Below, piece after piece: positions 18,220-26,523 of a stretch of DNA of 64,000 bases (positions are counted from its first letter, which is position 1; each line of letters starts with the position of its first letter). The DNA is from Clostridium cavendishii DSM 21758 (GTDB taxonomy: Bacteria; Bacillota; Clostridia; Clostridiales; Clostridiaceae). Location: contig NZ_FQZB01000013.1 in NCBI RefSeq assembly GCF_900141845.1, positions 1-64,000 of the forward strand. The letters are read 5' to 3'. The position numbers and the translations under genes are program-made. The notes beneath the pieces are model-generated. The model had not been told where the DNA came from. It ran no database searches and was given only the letters and a program-made list of their open reading frames with translations.

Positions 18220-18771
18220 TTACTTTTCATATACTTCTCTCTTTAATATTCCTATAAAAGGTAAGTTTCTATATTTTTCAGCATAATCAATTCCATACCC
18301 AACTATAAATTCATCTGGTACATCAAACCCTATGTATTTTACATTTAAGTCTGCTTTTCTTCTAGCCTGTTTATTTAATAAAGACACAATTTCTATGCTT
18401 GCAGCCTTTCTAGCTTTTAAGTAATCTAATAAATAACTTAAAGTTATCCCTGTATCTACAATATCTTCTACTATAAGAACATGCTTTCCTTCTATATCAT
18501 TGTCTAAATCCTTAAGTATTCTTACAACACCTGACGTTTGAGTTGATTTTCCATAACTAGATACAGCCATAAAATCTAATTCACACGGAATAGTTATGTA
18601 TTTTATAAGGTCCGACGTAAATACTACAGAGCCTTTTAAAACACCAACTACTACAAGTTCTTTACCATAATAGTCTTTACTTATGCATTTCCCCATTTCT
18701 TGAACCTTTTGTCTTATAACTTCTTCTGTAAACAGTTCACTACTAATATCATTTCTTAAGTTGTATTCCAT
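18220..18771 (-). CDS. hpt: hypoxanthine phosphoribosyltransferase
   Basis: 183-residue purine salvage enzyme (hypoxanthine or guanine plus PRPP to IMP or GMP). The PRPP loop is VLIVEDIVDTGITL near residue 98; the PP loop VLKGS and DFMAVSSYG are also present. Its ATG lies one base beyond the tilS stop codon, with the RBS (AAGGAA) inside the end of tilS, so translation is probably coupled. In B. subtilis TilS and HprT form a complex that activates ftsH; whether that applies here is not known. Confidence 0.95.
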   Translation of the reverse strand: MEYNLRNDISSELFTEEVIRQKVQEMGKCISKDYYGKELVVVGVLKGSVVFTSDLIKYITIPCELDFMAVSSYGKSTQTSGVVRILKDLDNDIEGKHVLIVEDIVDTGITLSYLLDYLKARKAASIEIVSLLNKQARRKADLNVKYIGFDVPDEFIVGYGIDYAEKYRNLPFIGILKREVYEK

Positions 18772-18772
18772 T

Positions 18773-20200
18773 TTAAAATTCCTTTCTTAAAAAACTAATT
18801 TTTAATAAATTTTTAGTATCTTTATTTATTTTAAATTCATCACTAACCTTAATACCTACAATCCATGCTATTTTATTATCGAAGGTTACTATAGGAATTT
18901 CATCCCTTTTATCTTTTGGTATTTTTAAATTTATAAATATATCTTTTATTTTTTTTGTTCCAGTCATACCAATTGGAACTATTTTGTCTCCATCTAATCT
19001 TTTTCTAATAATTATAACATTTTTAATTTTGTCATAATCAAAGTATTTTATCAATTCATTATCTTTAAAATTTATATGTTTTTCAAATTTTATTTTTTCG
19101 AAACATATTGAATATTTTGCATTACCTAAACCAAAATCTAAAGTTTCACTTATTATATCATTAATTTTCATTGTAATAGACTTATCTTCAAACTTCAATC
19201 TATTTGGTTTATTTTTTTCTAACTTAATATCACCATAACTATTAATAGCTTTAACGTCGTTAGGAAGATTTATACTTTTACCTGTGGAACCCTTTTGAAA
19301 AGATATTATATCATATATGTGTTTCATTTCAAAATTATTACAAACTCCAGAAAAATTCATCAAAGCTTTCCTCAACACTCTTGTTAATAAAGCTTCCTTT
19401 TCCTTAAATGCATCTTTTTTTATAATTAAACTCTTATTGTATTCTAAGCAATATTTATTATAACTTTCTAATACCATAGACTCTATAAATTCATTATCCA
19501 CATTACACATATAAGCTAATCTATTTAAAGTATTTACTATATCTTTATTAAAATTCTCCTCAATAAATGGAATTGCCTTCAATCTTATTTTATTTCTAGC
19601 ATAAATATCCTCATAATTTGTTTTATCTATTCTTGGTCTTAAATCTTCCTTTCCACAATAAAACTCTATCTCTTTTCTACTTAGACATAAAATAGGTCTT
19701 ATATATAGGTTCTCCCTAACCGGCCTTATACCAATTAGGCCTTCCAATCCTGTTCCTCTTATAGCTCTCATAATTATTGTCTCAGCTTGATCATTTAAAT
19801 TATGAGCTATAGCTATTTTGTTAAGCTTCAATTCATCTTTTAGCTCATTAAAAAATTTATATCTCTCTTCCCTACCAGCCAATTCTGTAGATATACCTTT
19901 CTCATTTGCAATATTGTTAATATCTATAGCTTTTGAATAAAACTTAATATCAAGCTTACGACAAAGTTCTTTTGCATATCCTTCATCTTTATCAGCTTCT
20001 TCACCCCTTAAGCAATGATTAATATGAGCTGCATATATACATATATCAAGTTCATTTTTGAGCGAATTTAGTATATGTAAAAGGCATACAGAATCAGGAC
20101 CTCCCGACAAAGCCACAAGCACCTTATCTCCTTGTTTAACCATGGAGTTCTCTATTATATATTTTAAAACCTTATCCTTCAATATCAAACCACACTCCAT
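18773..20200 (-). CDS. tilS: tRNA(Ile)-lysidine synthase
   Basis: Modifies the CAU anticodon of tRNA-Ile2 to lysidine so that it reads AUA. The N-terminal PP-loop ATPase motif SGGPDS is near residue 33 (VLVALSGGPDSVCLLH). The middle TilS substrate domain and the C-terminal TilS_C domain (RKRLDGDKIVPIGMTGTKKIKDIFI) follow. Length 475, usual. The start is uncertain: the ATG at 20200 has no upstream RBS, whereas GGAGTG lies just after it and would serve a TTG at 20188. I give the longest frame. Confidence 0.93.
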   Translation of the reverse strand: MECGLILKDKVLKYIIENSMVKQGDKVLVALSGGPDSVCLLHILNSLKNELDICIYAAHINHCLRGEEADKDEGYAKELCRKLDIKFYSKAIDINNIANEKGISTELAGREERYKFFNELKDELKLNKIAIAHNLNDQAETIIMRAIRGTGLEGLIGIRPVRENLYIRPILCLSRKEIEFYCGKEDLRPRIDKTNYEDIYARNKIRLKAIPFIEENFNKDIVNTLNRLAYMCNVDNEFIESMVLESYNKYCLEYNKSLIIKKDAFKEKEALLTRVLRKALMNFSGVCNNFEMKHIYDIISFQKGSTGKSINLPNDVKAINSYGDIKLEKNKPNRLKFEDKSITMKINDIISETLDFGLGNAKYSICFEKIKFEKHINFKDNELIKYFDYDKIKNVIIIRKRLDGDKIVPIGMTGTKKIKDIFINLKIPKDKRDEIPIVTFDNKIAWIVGIKVSDEFKINKDTKNLLKISFLRKEF

Positions 20201-20275
20201 ATATATAATTTATACTTCATTATATCATAACAGATTCACTAAACCTATTATTAACCAAAAAATCTATATTATAAA

Positions 20276-20309
20276 TATATTTAGGTATGGCTAAGCCATA
20301 CCTAAATAT
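20276..20309 (-). terminator. hairpin at the end of spoIIE
   Basis: TATATTTAGGTATGGC and its exact complement form a 16-bp stem with a TTA/TAA loop. The U-run that follows is poor (ATATTTAT). Likely spoIIE terminator, about 20 bases past its stop codon; it can also act towards tilS upstream sequence. Confidence 0.65.
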
Positions 20310-20328
20310 AATCTATTTTATTGCGTAC

Positions 20329-22725
20329 TTAATAAAGGGCAATAACTTTAGATACAACAACCGTCATATCATCCCTACAATGCCCATTACTAATATCCCT
20401 AGCCTTCTCTAATATAGCTATTGATAAATCTTTTGGCTGCTTAATCTTAGTGGTCCTCAAAAATTCTAACAGCCAATTTGCACTTGTTTCTTCACTTCTA
20501 TCAAGCTCTAAAATACCATCACTAATTGTTACTACTATATCCCCATTAGATAACTTTTTTTCCACTATATCTATATCTGTTGCTTCTAATACCCCAAATG
20601 GTAATGTTTTTGATTTTATGACCTCAACCTTATTACCCCTTTTTATAAAACTTTCTACAGCACCTACCTTCATAAATTTAGAATCACCAGTATATAAATC
20701 TATTTTTTGCATATCCAATGTTGTGAATTTTTCTTCTTCACTAAATCGTATCCCCATAATAGAATTAACTGTATCTATTGCTGTCAATTCATCAAAACCT
20801 GCCTCCGAGAATTTCTCCATAAGCTCTACACAAGCTTTACTTTCTGCTCCAGCTTCCGGCCCTGATCCCATCCCATCTGATACTATCACCATATAATGTC
20901 CATCTTTCGTTTTACCAAAGCTATAAGAATCTCCTGTATATTTCTCTCCTTGCTTAGGATTTACAGCAACTCCAGATTTTATATGATACTTAGGAGCTTC
21001 TTCTATAAGCACACTGCATTTATTAGTTATTGGATCAACAAAACAAGAATCACCTGAAACACTCATAGCCTTTCCTACAACTTGATTAATAACAGGAAGT
21101 GCATCTTTTATACAATAATTACTTCCATGGCAGTTATCCATATCTAGCTTTATATTTAAGCGACCATATTTATCATTATAACAAAATACATTATAAAAAT
21201 TTATACCATTCTTAATCAATGCCTTCTTAACTGTTCTTTCTATTTCACCAGCTAAGGTTAAATCATTATCAAAATCATCCACTATTTCCCCTACAGTTAT
21301 AGCCATATTATTTATATGTGATGCTAAAAGTTTTCTTCCTTCTCCTAATCTCCTTTTTATCATCTCATTCATAACATGATTATTAATAATTTCCTCTGTA
21401 TTCTTTATTACTGCAAATTTCCTTATACACTTTCTTTCTAATTCTTGCGGAAAAGTGTCCTCTCCTTCTTCATAACCTTTCACAAGCTCTGAAAATGCAT
21501 TATAAGTTAAATGTAATTCTCTCTTCCAACAACTGTGCTTCATATCACAAGTACCGCAACTTCTATCTGCTACATTCTCAATCATAGCTGTACTCTTATT
21601 TTTAATTAATAATTTTTCATTATCCACTAAATCATTCAAAGTTATACTCATAGTACTTAATACATCTGTAAAATCTCTTAACCTATTTGTTAATTGGTTT
21701 TTTATCTTATTAAAATTTAATTCATTTAAGTTATCTTGCTTTTTTTCATTATCAAACTCAATTAAAAAAACTTCATACATTTTGCTTGGTACAGCTAAAA
21801 ATATTAAAGCTCCAGCTAACACCTCTGCCATCTTGTATATAGTAAATGCCTTAGAGTAAATTATAAGAATCAAAAACACCATAACAAAGGATATTGCACT
21901 CAATATTTTGCCAGTTTCTTTGAAAACGCCAGATACCATACCACAAACACCATATACAGATATATATAATAGGAAATTATCCGAAGTAAATCCTAAAACA
22001 ACTCCTATTGTAAGTCCTACGCTTGCTCCAGTTCCCGCTCCTGTAATATATGAAATTAACATAACAAATGCTATAGCTACAACATTTCTTATAGTCACAT
22101 TTTGTATACTTATTCCTCCAATACCTGAAATAATAAAACATACTAATAATGATATACTTATAAGTTCTTCATTAGTAAAATAATGCTGTGTATTTATATC
22201 ATCAATACATTTAAGACCATAATTTATTACGTAATATATTGGATATACTACAACAGTTTCAACTGATGAGCTTATTAAGTTTGCTAATAGAGAATAATGA
22301 TTCACAAAAAATCCATATCCTAAGTAAGAACAAAATATTGTGCCAAAACTTACATAAATCATTTTTCTATTTTTTATGTCAACAGGTAGATTATTCACTA
22401 TAAACAATATTAATACAGCAATTAAATACATAGGCATATTTTCTATTTTATTAAACAAAGTAATATATCCTACAAGTACTCCAAAACTTGATGCTACAAA
22501 TTCCTTTTTATTTTTATAATTACTTGCCAACATAAAAGCTAGTCCAAATGGAGCTATACTTTGTATAGGACTTAAACTTAATCCCAAAACAACTCTGGTA
22601 ACAAAAAAACCTATAATCGTAGCAATAATTAGCTCTTTTACATTCCCTTTCAAATTTATAAACTTCTTTTCATTTTTCTTATTATTCATCCTCTTATATG
22701 TAGATATGTCTATTCCATATTGCAT
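20329..22725 (-). CDS. spoIIE: stage II sporulation protein E, PP2C-type phosphatase
   Basis: 798 residues. The N-terminal third has about ten hydrophobic membrane segments (roughly 30-320). A central regulatory region contains a Cys cluster (CGTCDMKHSCWKRE). The C-terminal PP2C phosphatase domain (about 580-798) has SGVAVNPKQGEKYTGDS, SDGMGSGPEA and SDGILE with metal-binding Asp residues. SpoIIE dephosphorylates SpoIIAA-P at the asymmetric septum, releasing sigma-F. RBS GGAGGG. It is the first sporulation-specific commitment gene in the window, separated from tRNAs by about 480 bases. Confidence 0.97.
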   Translation of the reverse strand: MQYGIDISTYKRMNNKKNEKKFINLKGNVKELIIATIIGFFVTRVVLGLSLSPIQSIAPFGLAFMLASNYKNKKEFVASSFGVLVGYITLFNKIENMPMYLIAVLILFIVNNLPVDIKNRKMIYVSFGTIFCSYLGYGFFVNHYSLLANLISSSVETVVVYPIYYVINYGLKCIDDINTQHYFTNEELISISLLVCFIISGIGGISIQNVTIRNVVAIAFVMLISYITGAGTGASVGLTIGVVLGFTSDNFLLYISVYGVCGMVSGVFKETGKILSAISFVMVFLILIIYSKAFTIYKMAEVLAGALIFLAVPSKMYEVFLIEFDNEKKQDNLNELNFNKIKNQLTNRLRDFTDVLSTMSITLNDLVDNEKLLIKNKSTAMIENVADRSCGTCDMKHSCWKRELHLTYNAFSELVKGYEEGEDTFPQELERKCIRKFAVIKNTEEIINNHVMNEMIKRRLGEGRKLLASHINNMAITVGEIVDDFDNDLTLAGEIERTVKKALIKNGINFYNVFCYNDKYGRLNIKLDMDNCHGSNYCIKDALPVINQVVGKAMSVSGDSCFVDPITNKCSVLIEEAPKYHIKSGVAVNPKQGEKYTGDSYSFGKTKDGHYMVIVSDGMGSGPEAGAESKACVELMEKFSEAGFDELTAIDTVNSIMGIRFSEEEKFTTLDMQKIDLYTGDSKFMKVGAVESFIKRGNKVEVIKSKTLPFGVLEATDIDIVEKKLSNGDIVVTISDGILELDRSEETSANWLLEFLRTTKIKQPKDLSIAILEKARDISNGHCRDDMTVVVSKVIALY

Positions 22726-23174
22726 CTATATCCCTCCTACTACTTAACTTCAAGATTATTATACCAAAATCAATTGGAAATATTTGTAATAAAGTGGAGG
22801 GAATATTTTTTTTCGTAAGACAGAAAATCTCAATATTCTATTTAGTATTTATTTTTAACATTATTAGATTAAGTTCTTTTTATGCGACTATAACTTAGCT
22901 AATGTAATAATTTGTTAATATCATCCAATTAGTATTATATTTATACTTTATCCAAAATACCTAAGTTTTTTGTCGCTATTACTTATATAATGTGATTTTT
23001 TAAAATAATTTTATTAGAATAAAACTAAAAACATGCATATATACTAAGAAGGTGGGCTTATATAAAATTCTTATACAAAACAAAGTGATTACACAACGCT
23101 TATTTATTTTATCTTAAACTTTATCAAACTTTTAACTTTTAAAAGTTTTATATTTTCATATACGTAAAAAGGAC
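22726..23174. other. upstream region of spoIIE
   Basis: About 450 bases without a gene. On the minus strand a TATAAT lies about 35 bases before the spoIIE start (GGTATAATAATC). A Spo0A-box-like TTTTGTCGC (plus strand, near 22968) is present but matches only partly. No ORF with RBS or structured RNA is recognised. Confidence 0.45.
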
Positions 23175-23205
23175 AAAAAAAAATTCATACCTAAGTATGA
23201 ATTTT
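23175..23205 (-). terminator. terminator of the tRNA cluster
   Basis: AAATTCATAC-TTAG-GTATGAATTT followed by a run of T on the minus strand, directly after the last tRNA. Confidence 0.9.
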
Positions 23206-23207
23206 CT

Positions 23208-23296
23208 TGGTGCTTGAGACCGGAATCGAACCGGTACGGTGTTTTAGCACCGCAGGATTTTAAGTCCTGTGCGTCTGCCAGTTCCGCCACTCAAGC
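23208..23296 (-). tRNA. tRNA-Leu (anticodon TAA), copy 2
   Basis: 89-base class II tRNA with the long variable arm CGGTGCTAAAACACCG, acceptor GCTTGAG/CTCAAGC, anticodon loop CTTAAAA and encoded CCA. By eye it is identical to the copy at 23572. Last in the five-tRNA transcript. Confidence 0.96.
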
Positions 23297-23317
23297 ATGA
23301 AGCTTATTTAAGCACTT

Positions 23318-23394
23318 TGGTAGCGGGAACAGGATTCGAACCTGCGACCCTTCGGGTATGAACCGAATGCTCTAGCCAACTGAGCTATCCCGCC
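23318..23394 (-). tRNA. tRNA-Met elongator (CAT), copy 2
   Basis: 77-base cloverleaf: acceptor GGCGGGA pairing with TCCCGCT-type end, D-arm AGCTCAGTTGGCTAGAGC, loop TTCATAC, CCA encoded. The fully paired acceptor and the loop distinguish it from the initiator. It lacks the features of the lysidine-modified tRNA-Ile. Identical to the copy at 23403. Confidence 0.93.
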
Positions 23395-23402
23395 AAAGTT
23401 TA

Positions 23403-23479
23403 TGGTAGCGGGAACAGGATTCGAACCTGCGACCCTTCGGGTATGAACCGAATGCTCTAGCCAACTGAGCTATCCCGCC
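23403..23479 (-). tRNA. tRNA-Met elongator (CAT), copy 1
   Basis: Same 77-base sequence as the copy at 23318; the two are in tandem with an 8-base spacer. Confidence 0.93.
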
Positions 23480-23487
23480 AAAAATTA

Positions 23488-23563
<76 letters not shown>

Positions 23564-23571
23564 ATATTATG

Positions 23572-23660
23572 TGGTGCTTGAGACCGGAATCGAACCGGTA
23601 CGGTGTTTTAGCACCGCAGGATTTTAAGTCCTGTGCGTCTGCCAGTTCCGCCACTCAAGC
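23572..23660 (-). tRNA. tRNA-Leu (anticodon TAA), copy 1
   Basis: 89-base class II tRNA, first in the transcript, same sequence as the copy at 23208. Order on the transcript is Leu-fMet-Met-Met-Leu. Confidence 0.96.
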
Positions 23661-23695
23661 ACATTATTTTGCCGCATCTCTCAGCGACAAGATTT

Positions 23696-23724
23696 ATTAT
23701 ATGGTATACCTTAAGATATGTCAA
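23696..23724 (-). promoter_or_regulatory. consensus sigma-A promoter of the tRNA cluster
   Basis: Minus strand TTGACA (23719-23724), exactly 17 bases, TATAAT (23696-23701): a perfect consensus promoter. The start region GTCGCTGAGA also occurs after a TATAAT upstream of the 16S gene. Confidence 0.9.
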
Positions 23725-23827
23725 CACTTTTTTTCAAACTTTTTAACTAACAAAAACAAACAAGTCTATTTTATTTTCCAAATCAACGTATTTCTTACTT
23801 TTGCTACATTATTCTTATATAACTTTA

Positions 23828-23863
23828 AAATAAAACTCTTCTAAAATTCACTAGAAGAGTTTT
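23828..23863 (-). terminator. terminator of the yabP-yabR run
   Basis: AAAACTCTTCTA and TAGAAGAGTTTT form a 12-bp stem; minus-strand flank AGTTTTATTTT supplies the U-run. It ends the divIC-yabR transcription unit. Confidence 0.85.
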
Positions 23864-23876
23864 CTTTTATATTTTA

Positions 23877-24281
23877 TTAGAAATTTTTTTTACCTTTTGA
23901 TTTAAAGTCTTGATGTTTTTTTACATCTTGAAGCTTTTCTTCACTTTCTTTTAAAAACTTTGACATTATATCTTCAAAGTTATTTTGATTTTGCTTTTTA
24001 TTTTCAGAGGACCAATCTATCTCAACTGGTTTAACTGATTTTTTTTGTGCTGGCATAGCTTGCTTAATTGATAAGCTTATCTTACCATTGTCATCAATAG
24101 CTAACACCTTTACCTTTACTTTGTCTTGTTCTTTAAGATGCACTCTAATATCTTTAACAAAAGAATCAGCAACTTCTGAAATGTGTACTAAGCCAGTTTT
24201 GCCTTCAACCTCCACAAATGCACCAAAATTTGTGATGTTTATCACTGTACCTTCTAATATGTTTCCTGCCATTAAGGTCAT
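23877..24281 (-). CDS. yabR: S1 domain RNA-binding protein, YabR-like
   Basis: 134 residues. The N-terminal S1 domain (about 4-73) reads GNILEGTVINITNFGAFVEV and GLVHISEVADSFV, then KVKVLAIDDNGKISLSIK. A charged Lys/Gln/Asn-rich tail follows. Proteins of this type associate with ribosomes or RNA; the exact role is unknown. It is the usual neighbour of divIC in Firmicutes. The ATG at 24281 (or the second, MAGN) follows AAGGAGGAAT; the longer open frame adds an unlikely hydrophobic stretch. It begins 66 bases after divIC. Confidence 0.88.
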   Translation of the reverse strand: MTLMAGNILEGTVINITNFGAFVEVEGKTGLVHISEVADSFVKDIRVHLKEQDKVKVKVLAIDDNGKISLSIKQAMPAQKKSVKPVEIDWSSENKKQNQNNFEDIMSKFLKESEEKLQDVKKHQDFKSKGKKNF

Positions 24282-24346
24282 GTTAAAAAGATTCCTCCTT
24301 AAAATATAAATATATGTTATTTTTATAATAACCAAATCTTTAGTGA

Positions 24347-24622
24347 TTATTTCTTTTCAGAACTAATTACTGCCTTTTCTCCAGGTTTAATACTTCCAAG
24401 TCTTTCTCTAGCCATCTTTTCTGAATAATCATCAGTTTTAGTTCCTTGAACTTCATCCTTAAGTCTTTCATTCTTCTCTTTAAGCTTATCGAGCTCTCCG
24501 CTTTTTTCTTGAATTTCTATTTTAAGATGCCTCATGGCAATTTCTTGTCGTATAAAACTCACTGAAAAAATACAAAGTAAAACAAGTATAACAACATTCC
24601 TTAGGGTAAGCCTCTTCTTCAT
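24347..24622 (-). CDS. divIC: septum formation initiator, DivIC/FtsB family
   Basis: 91-residue bitopic division protein: short cytoplasmic Lys/Arg-rich start, one TM (VVILVLLCIFSVSFI, about 9-24), then a leucine-rich coiled coil (EIQEKSGELDKLKEKNERLKDE) and a conserved end ARERLGSIKPGEKAV. DivIC forms a complex with DivIB/FtsQ and FtsL at the septum. AAGGGGT precedes the ATG at 24622, so I reject an ATG 11 codons upstream. It sits between yabQ and yabR as in Bacillus and Clostridium. Confidence 0.92.
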   Translation of the reverse strand: MKKRLTLRNVVILVLLCIFSVSFIRQEIAMRHLKIEIQEKSGELDKLKEKNERLKDEVQGTKTDDYSEKMARERLGSIKPGEKAVISSEKK

Positions 24623-24706
24623 ATTAAACCCCTTTTTCATATTCAGTATATACATTCTACCTATATTTTAAACAGTATAGATAATTAATTCAAGATATTT
24701 TTAAAT

Positions 24707-25099
24707 TCATTTTTTATTTGAATTTTTATTAAAAAATGCAATTCTAAAAGCATAACTTAAATTTTTACACCCTACTCTGATGCCTTTTAGAAAACCTCTT
24801 CCAATTTTATTTTCTACACTTATAAAATATGGTGATACTAATTTTAAATATATTATATCACCTATAAGAATAAAAAAGTATACATATACACTTAAAAGTG
24901 CATAATTTACATATAGAAGAAAAATAAATACTAGCATAGCACATAATATCCAAAACAATATATCTTCTATTACTATTATTAATTTAGGGACCCTAAACCC
25001 CCTAAACAATCTATATAAGTCAAAAACTACACCTATAATTAAACCTGCTACTAAAGATGATAAAACTATTCTAATTTGAATTTCAAGTGGTAATAACAT
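24707..25099 (-). CDS. yabQ: spore cortex biosynthesis protein YabQ
   Basis: 130 residues with three to four membrane segments (about 7-28, 43-62, 65-85) and a basic C-terminus. The start LPLEIQIRIVLSSLVAGLIIG and the GVVFDLYRLFRG motif after the first helix are characteristic of the YabQ family, needed for spore cortex formation under sigma-E in Bacillus. It is 11 bases downstream of yabP, so they are cotranscribed. Confidence 0.9.
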   Translation of the reverse strand: MLLPLEIQIRIVLSSLVAGLIIGVVFDLYRLFRGFRVPKLIIVIEDILFWILCAMLVFIFLLYVNYALLSVYVYFFILIGDIIYLKLVSPYFISVENKIGRGFLKGIRVGCKNLSYAFRIAFFNKNSNKK

Positions 25100-25110
25100 A
25101 ATACTATCAC

Positions 25111-25407
25111 CTACTTAAACAGTCTTGAGAAAAGACTTTGTTTTTGCTTTTTCTTAATTTCACTACCAGAATAAACTATATATGAAACATTACCTGATAT
25201 TATTACATCTCCATTTTGCACATCTAACTTATTCATTTTTAAGCCTTCACCCTTAACAGTAAGCATTCCCAATACTGTATTTAATAGAATTTTTTCATCA
25301 TCAAAACTCAAAACTTCTATTACGCCTGTTAAATTTAACTTTTTTCTATTTTCTAGACTTAGATTGCTTTTTACATCTTCTTGTTTTATTTCTTTTTTAT
25401 TCTCCAC
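25111..25407 (-). CDS. yabP: sporulation protein YabP
   Basis: 98 residues. The conserved YabP/YqfC core (RKKLNLTGVIEVLSFDDEKI, LLNTVLGMLTVKGEGL, KLDVQNGDVIISG) lies between about 20 and 75, ending in a basic tail KKKQKQSLFSRLF. Required with YabQ for spore cortex in Bacillus, though the biochemical role is unknown. RBS AGGGGGA. The 290 bases upstream are AT-rich and should hold a sporulation promoter, but I could not place -35/-10 boxes convincingly. Confidence 0.9.
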   Translation of the reverse strand: MENKKEIKQEDVKSNLSLENRKKLNLTGVIEVLSFDDEKILLNTVLGMLTVKGEGLKMNKLDVQNGDVIISGNVSYIVYSGSEIKKKQKQSLFSRLFK

Positions 25408-25662
25408 ACTAATTCCCCCTGTAGTTAGAAATTTTAAATATAAATAGAATTCTTGTAATTAATTCTTCTATATTAAGAATATATGACTACAGGACATCCA
25501 TTATGCTAATATGAATACTATTGTAATTATTTCCACAACGTAATAATACTAATCCAATAGAAAATATAAATATTTTTCAAAAATTATTATATTTTATTTA
25601 TAACATCTGAAAATATTGGTATTATATTATAATTATAAATATTTCTAAAACATTTATATAAA

Positions 25663-25705
25663 AAAGAATAAGACTATCAGGTAACCCTTATAGCCTTATT
25701 CTTTA
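25663..25705 (-). terminator. terminator of hup-rqcP
   Basis: AAAGAATAAG-CTAT with ATAG-CTTATTCTTT (one mismatch) and a U-run on the minus strand; the stem starts inside the last codons of rqcP. Confidence 0.85.
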
Positions 25706-25956
25706 TCTTCTTCACCCTCTAAAATCTCATACATAGCCTTAGCATCTTCTTTCCTTACATGTTCAGCTATATTTATTATTCTAGCCTTAAGTTCTCTATT
25801 ACCAAAAACTATTTTGATAATATCGCCTTCTTTTACATCAGTGGATGGCTTAGCAACCTTTTCATTTATACTTACTCTTCCACCTTCACAGGCTTCTTTT
25901 GCTACAGTTCTTCTCTTTATTATTCTTGAAACCTTTAAATATTTATCTAGCCTCAT
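25696..25956 (-). CDS. rqcP: S4 domain RNA-binding protein RqcP (YabO)
   Basis: 86 residues, almost entirely an S4 domain: MRLDKYLKVSRIIKRRTVAK at the start, then EACEGGRVSINEKVAKPS and GDIIKIVFGN. In B. subtilis this protein works with RqcH in ribosome-associated quality control, adding Ala tails to stalled nascent chains. The ATG at 25956 follows GGGGAGA; the longer frame adds nine residues over the RBS. It lies about 70 bases after hup, with a small hairpin (AGAACCCGGGAATTTCTCGGGTTCT region, 25984-26008) between them. Confidence 0.92.
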   Translation of the reverse strand: MRLDKYLKVSRIIKRRTVAKEACEGGRVSINEKVAKPSTDVKEGDIIKIVFGNRELKARIINIAEHVRKEDAKAMYEILEGEEDKE

Positions 25957-25983
25957 TAGATTCTCCCCTTTATAGTTAGTCAA

Positions 25984-26012
25984 AGAACCCGAGAAATTCC
26001 CGGGTTCTATTA
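25984..26012 (-). terminator. hairpin between hup and rqcP
   Basis: AGAACCCG and CGGGTTCT pair, followed by TTGACT on the minus strand. The U-run is short, so it is likely a partial terminator or an mRNA-stabilising hairpin for the abundant hup message. Confidence 0.55.
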
Positions 26013-26024
26013 TAAATAATTGAA

Positions 26025-26300
26025 TTATTTATTTACTTTTTCTTTGAATTCTTTTCCTGCTTTAAAAACTGGAACTACAGATGCTGGTATTTGGATAGCT
26101 TCTTTAGTTCTTGGGTTTCTACCTTCTCTAGCAGCTCTTTCTCTAGTTTCAAAAGTACCGAATCCAACTAATTGAACTTTTTCGTTCTTTTCTAAAGATT
26201 CTTCAACGCTTTCTATAAACGCCTTTAATGCAGCTTCAGCATCTTTTTTAGTTAATTTACTTTTTTCTGCCATGCTTGTTATTAATTCTGATTTATTCAC
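26025..26300 (-). CDS. hup: DNA-binding protein HU
   Basis: 91 residues, full-length HU/IHF family nucleoid protein. MNKSELITSMAEKSKLTKKD forms the dimerising helices. The DNA-binding arm holds the signature GFGTFETRERAAREGRNPRT and the intercalating Pro in NPRT/IPAS. RBS AAGGAGG is 9 bases from the ATG. It sits between mazG and rqcP, the standard Firmicutes arrangement. Confidence 0.97.
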   Translation of the reverse strand: MNKSELITSMAEKSKLTKKDAEAALKAFIESVEESLEKNEKVQLVGFGTFETRERAAREGRNPRTKEAIQIPASVVPVFKAGKEFKEKVNK

Positions 26301-26523
26301 TTTTTACATCCTCCTTAAAATTGAAGTAATTTACTATAAGTGTTAGAGTACAACAATTAAGTATAAAAGTACTACTACTTACATTATCATATTATATAAC
26401 CACTTTTTTATATAGTCTATAGTTATATGCACTTTTTTATTAAATTATATACTATGACAACAAATTTTAAATTCCTGATTAATTATATTCTTCATAAAAG
26501 GTCAAATTCCTTCTTTGAACACA

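Noticed and set aside
20450..20896. 148-codon plus-strand open frame inside spoIIE
   Set aside because: Antisense shadow of a strongly conserved PP2C domain; low-complexity Ser-rich translation and no RBS.
22960..22985. Spo0A box upstream of spoIIE
   Set aside because: TTTTGTCGC matches only seven of nine consensus bases and lies over 200 bases from the start; not reported as a site.
25408..25560. sigma-E promoter before yabP
   Set aside because: TCATATT and CATATATT are present, but the spacing (22 bases) is wrong for sigma-E, so no site is called.
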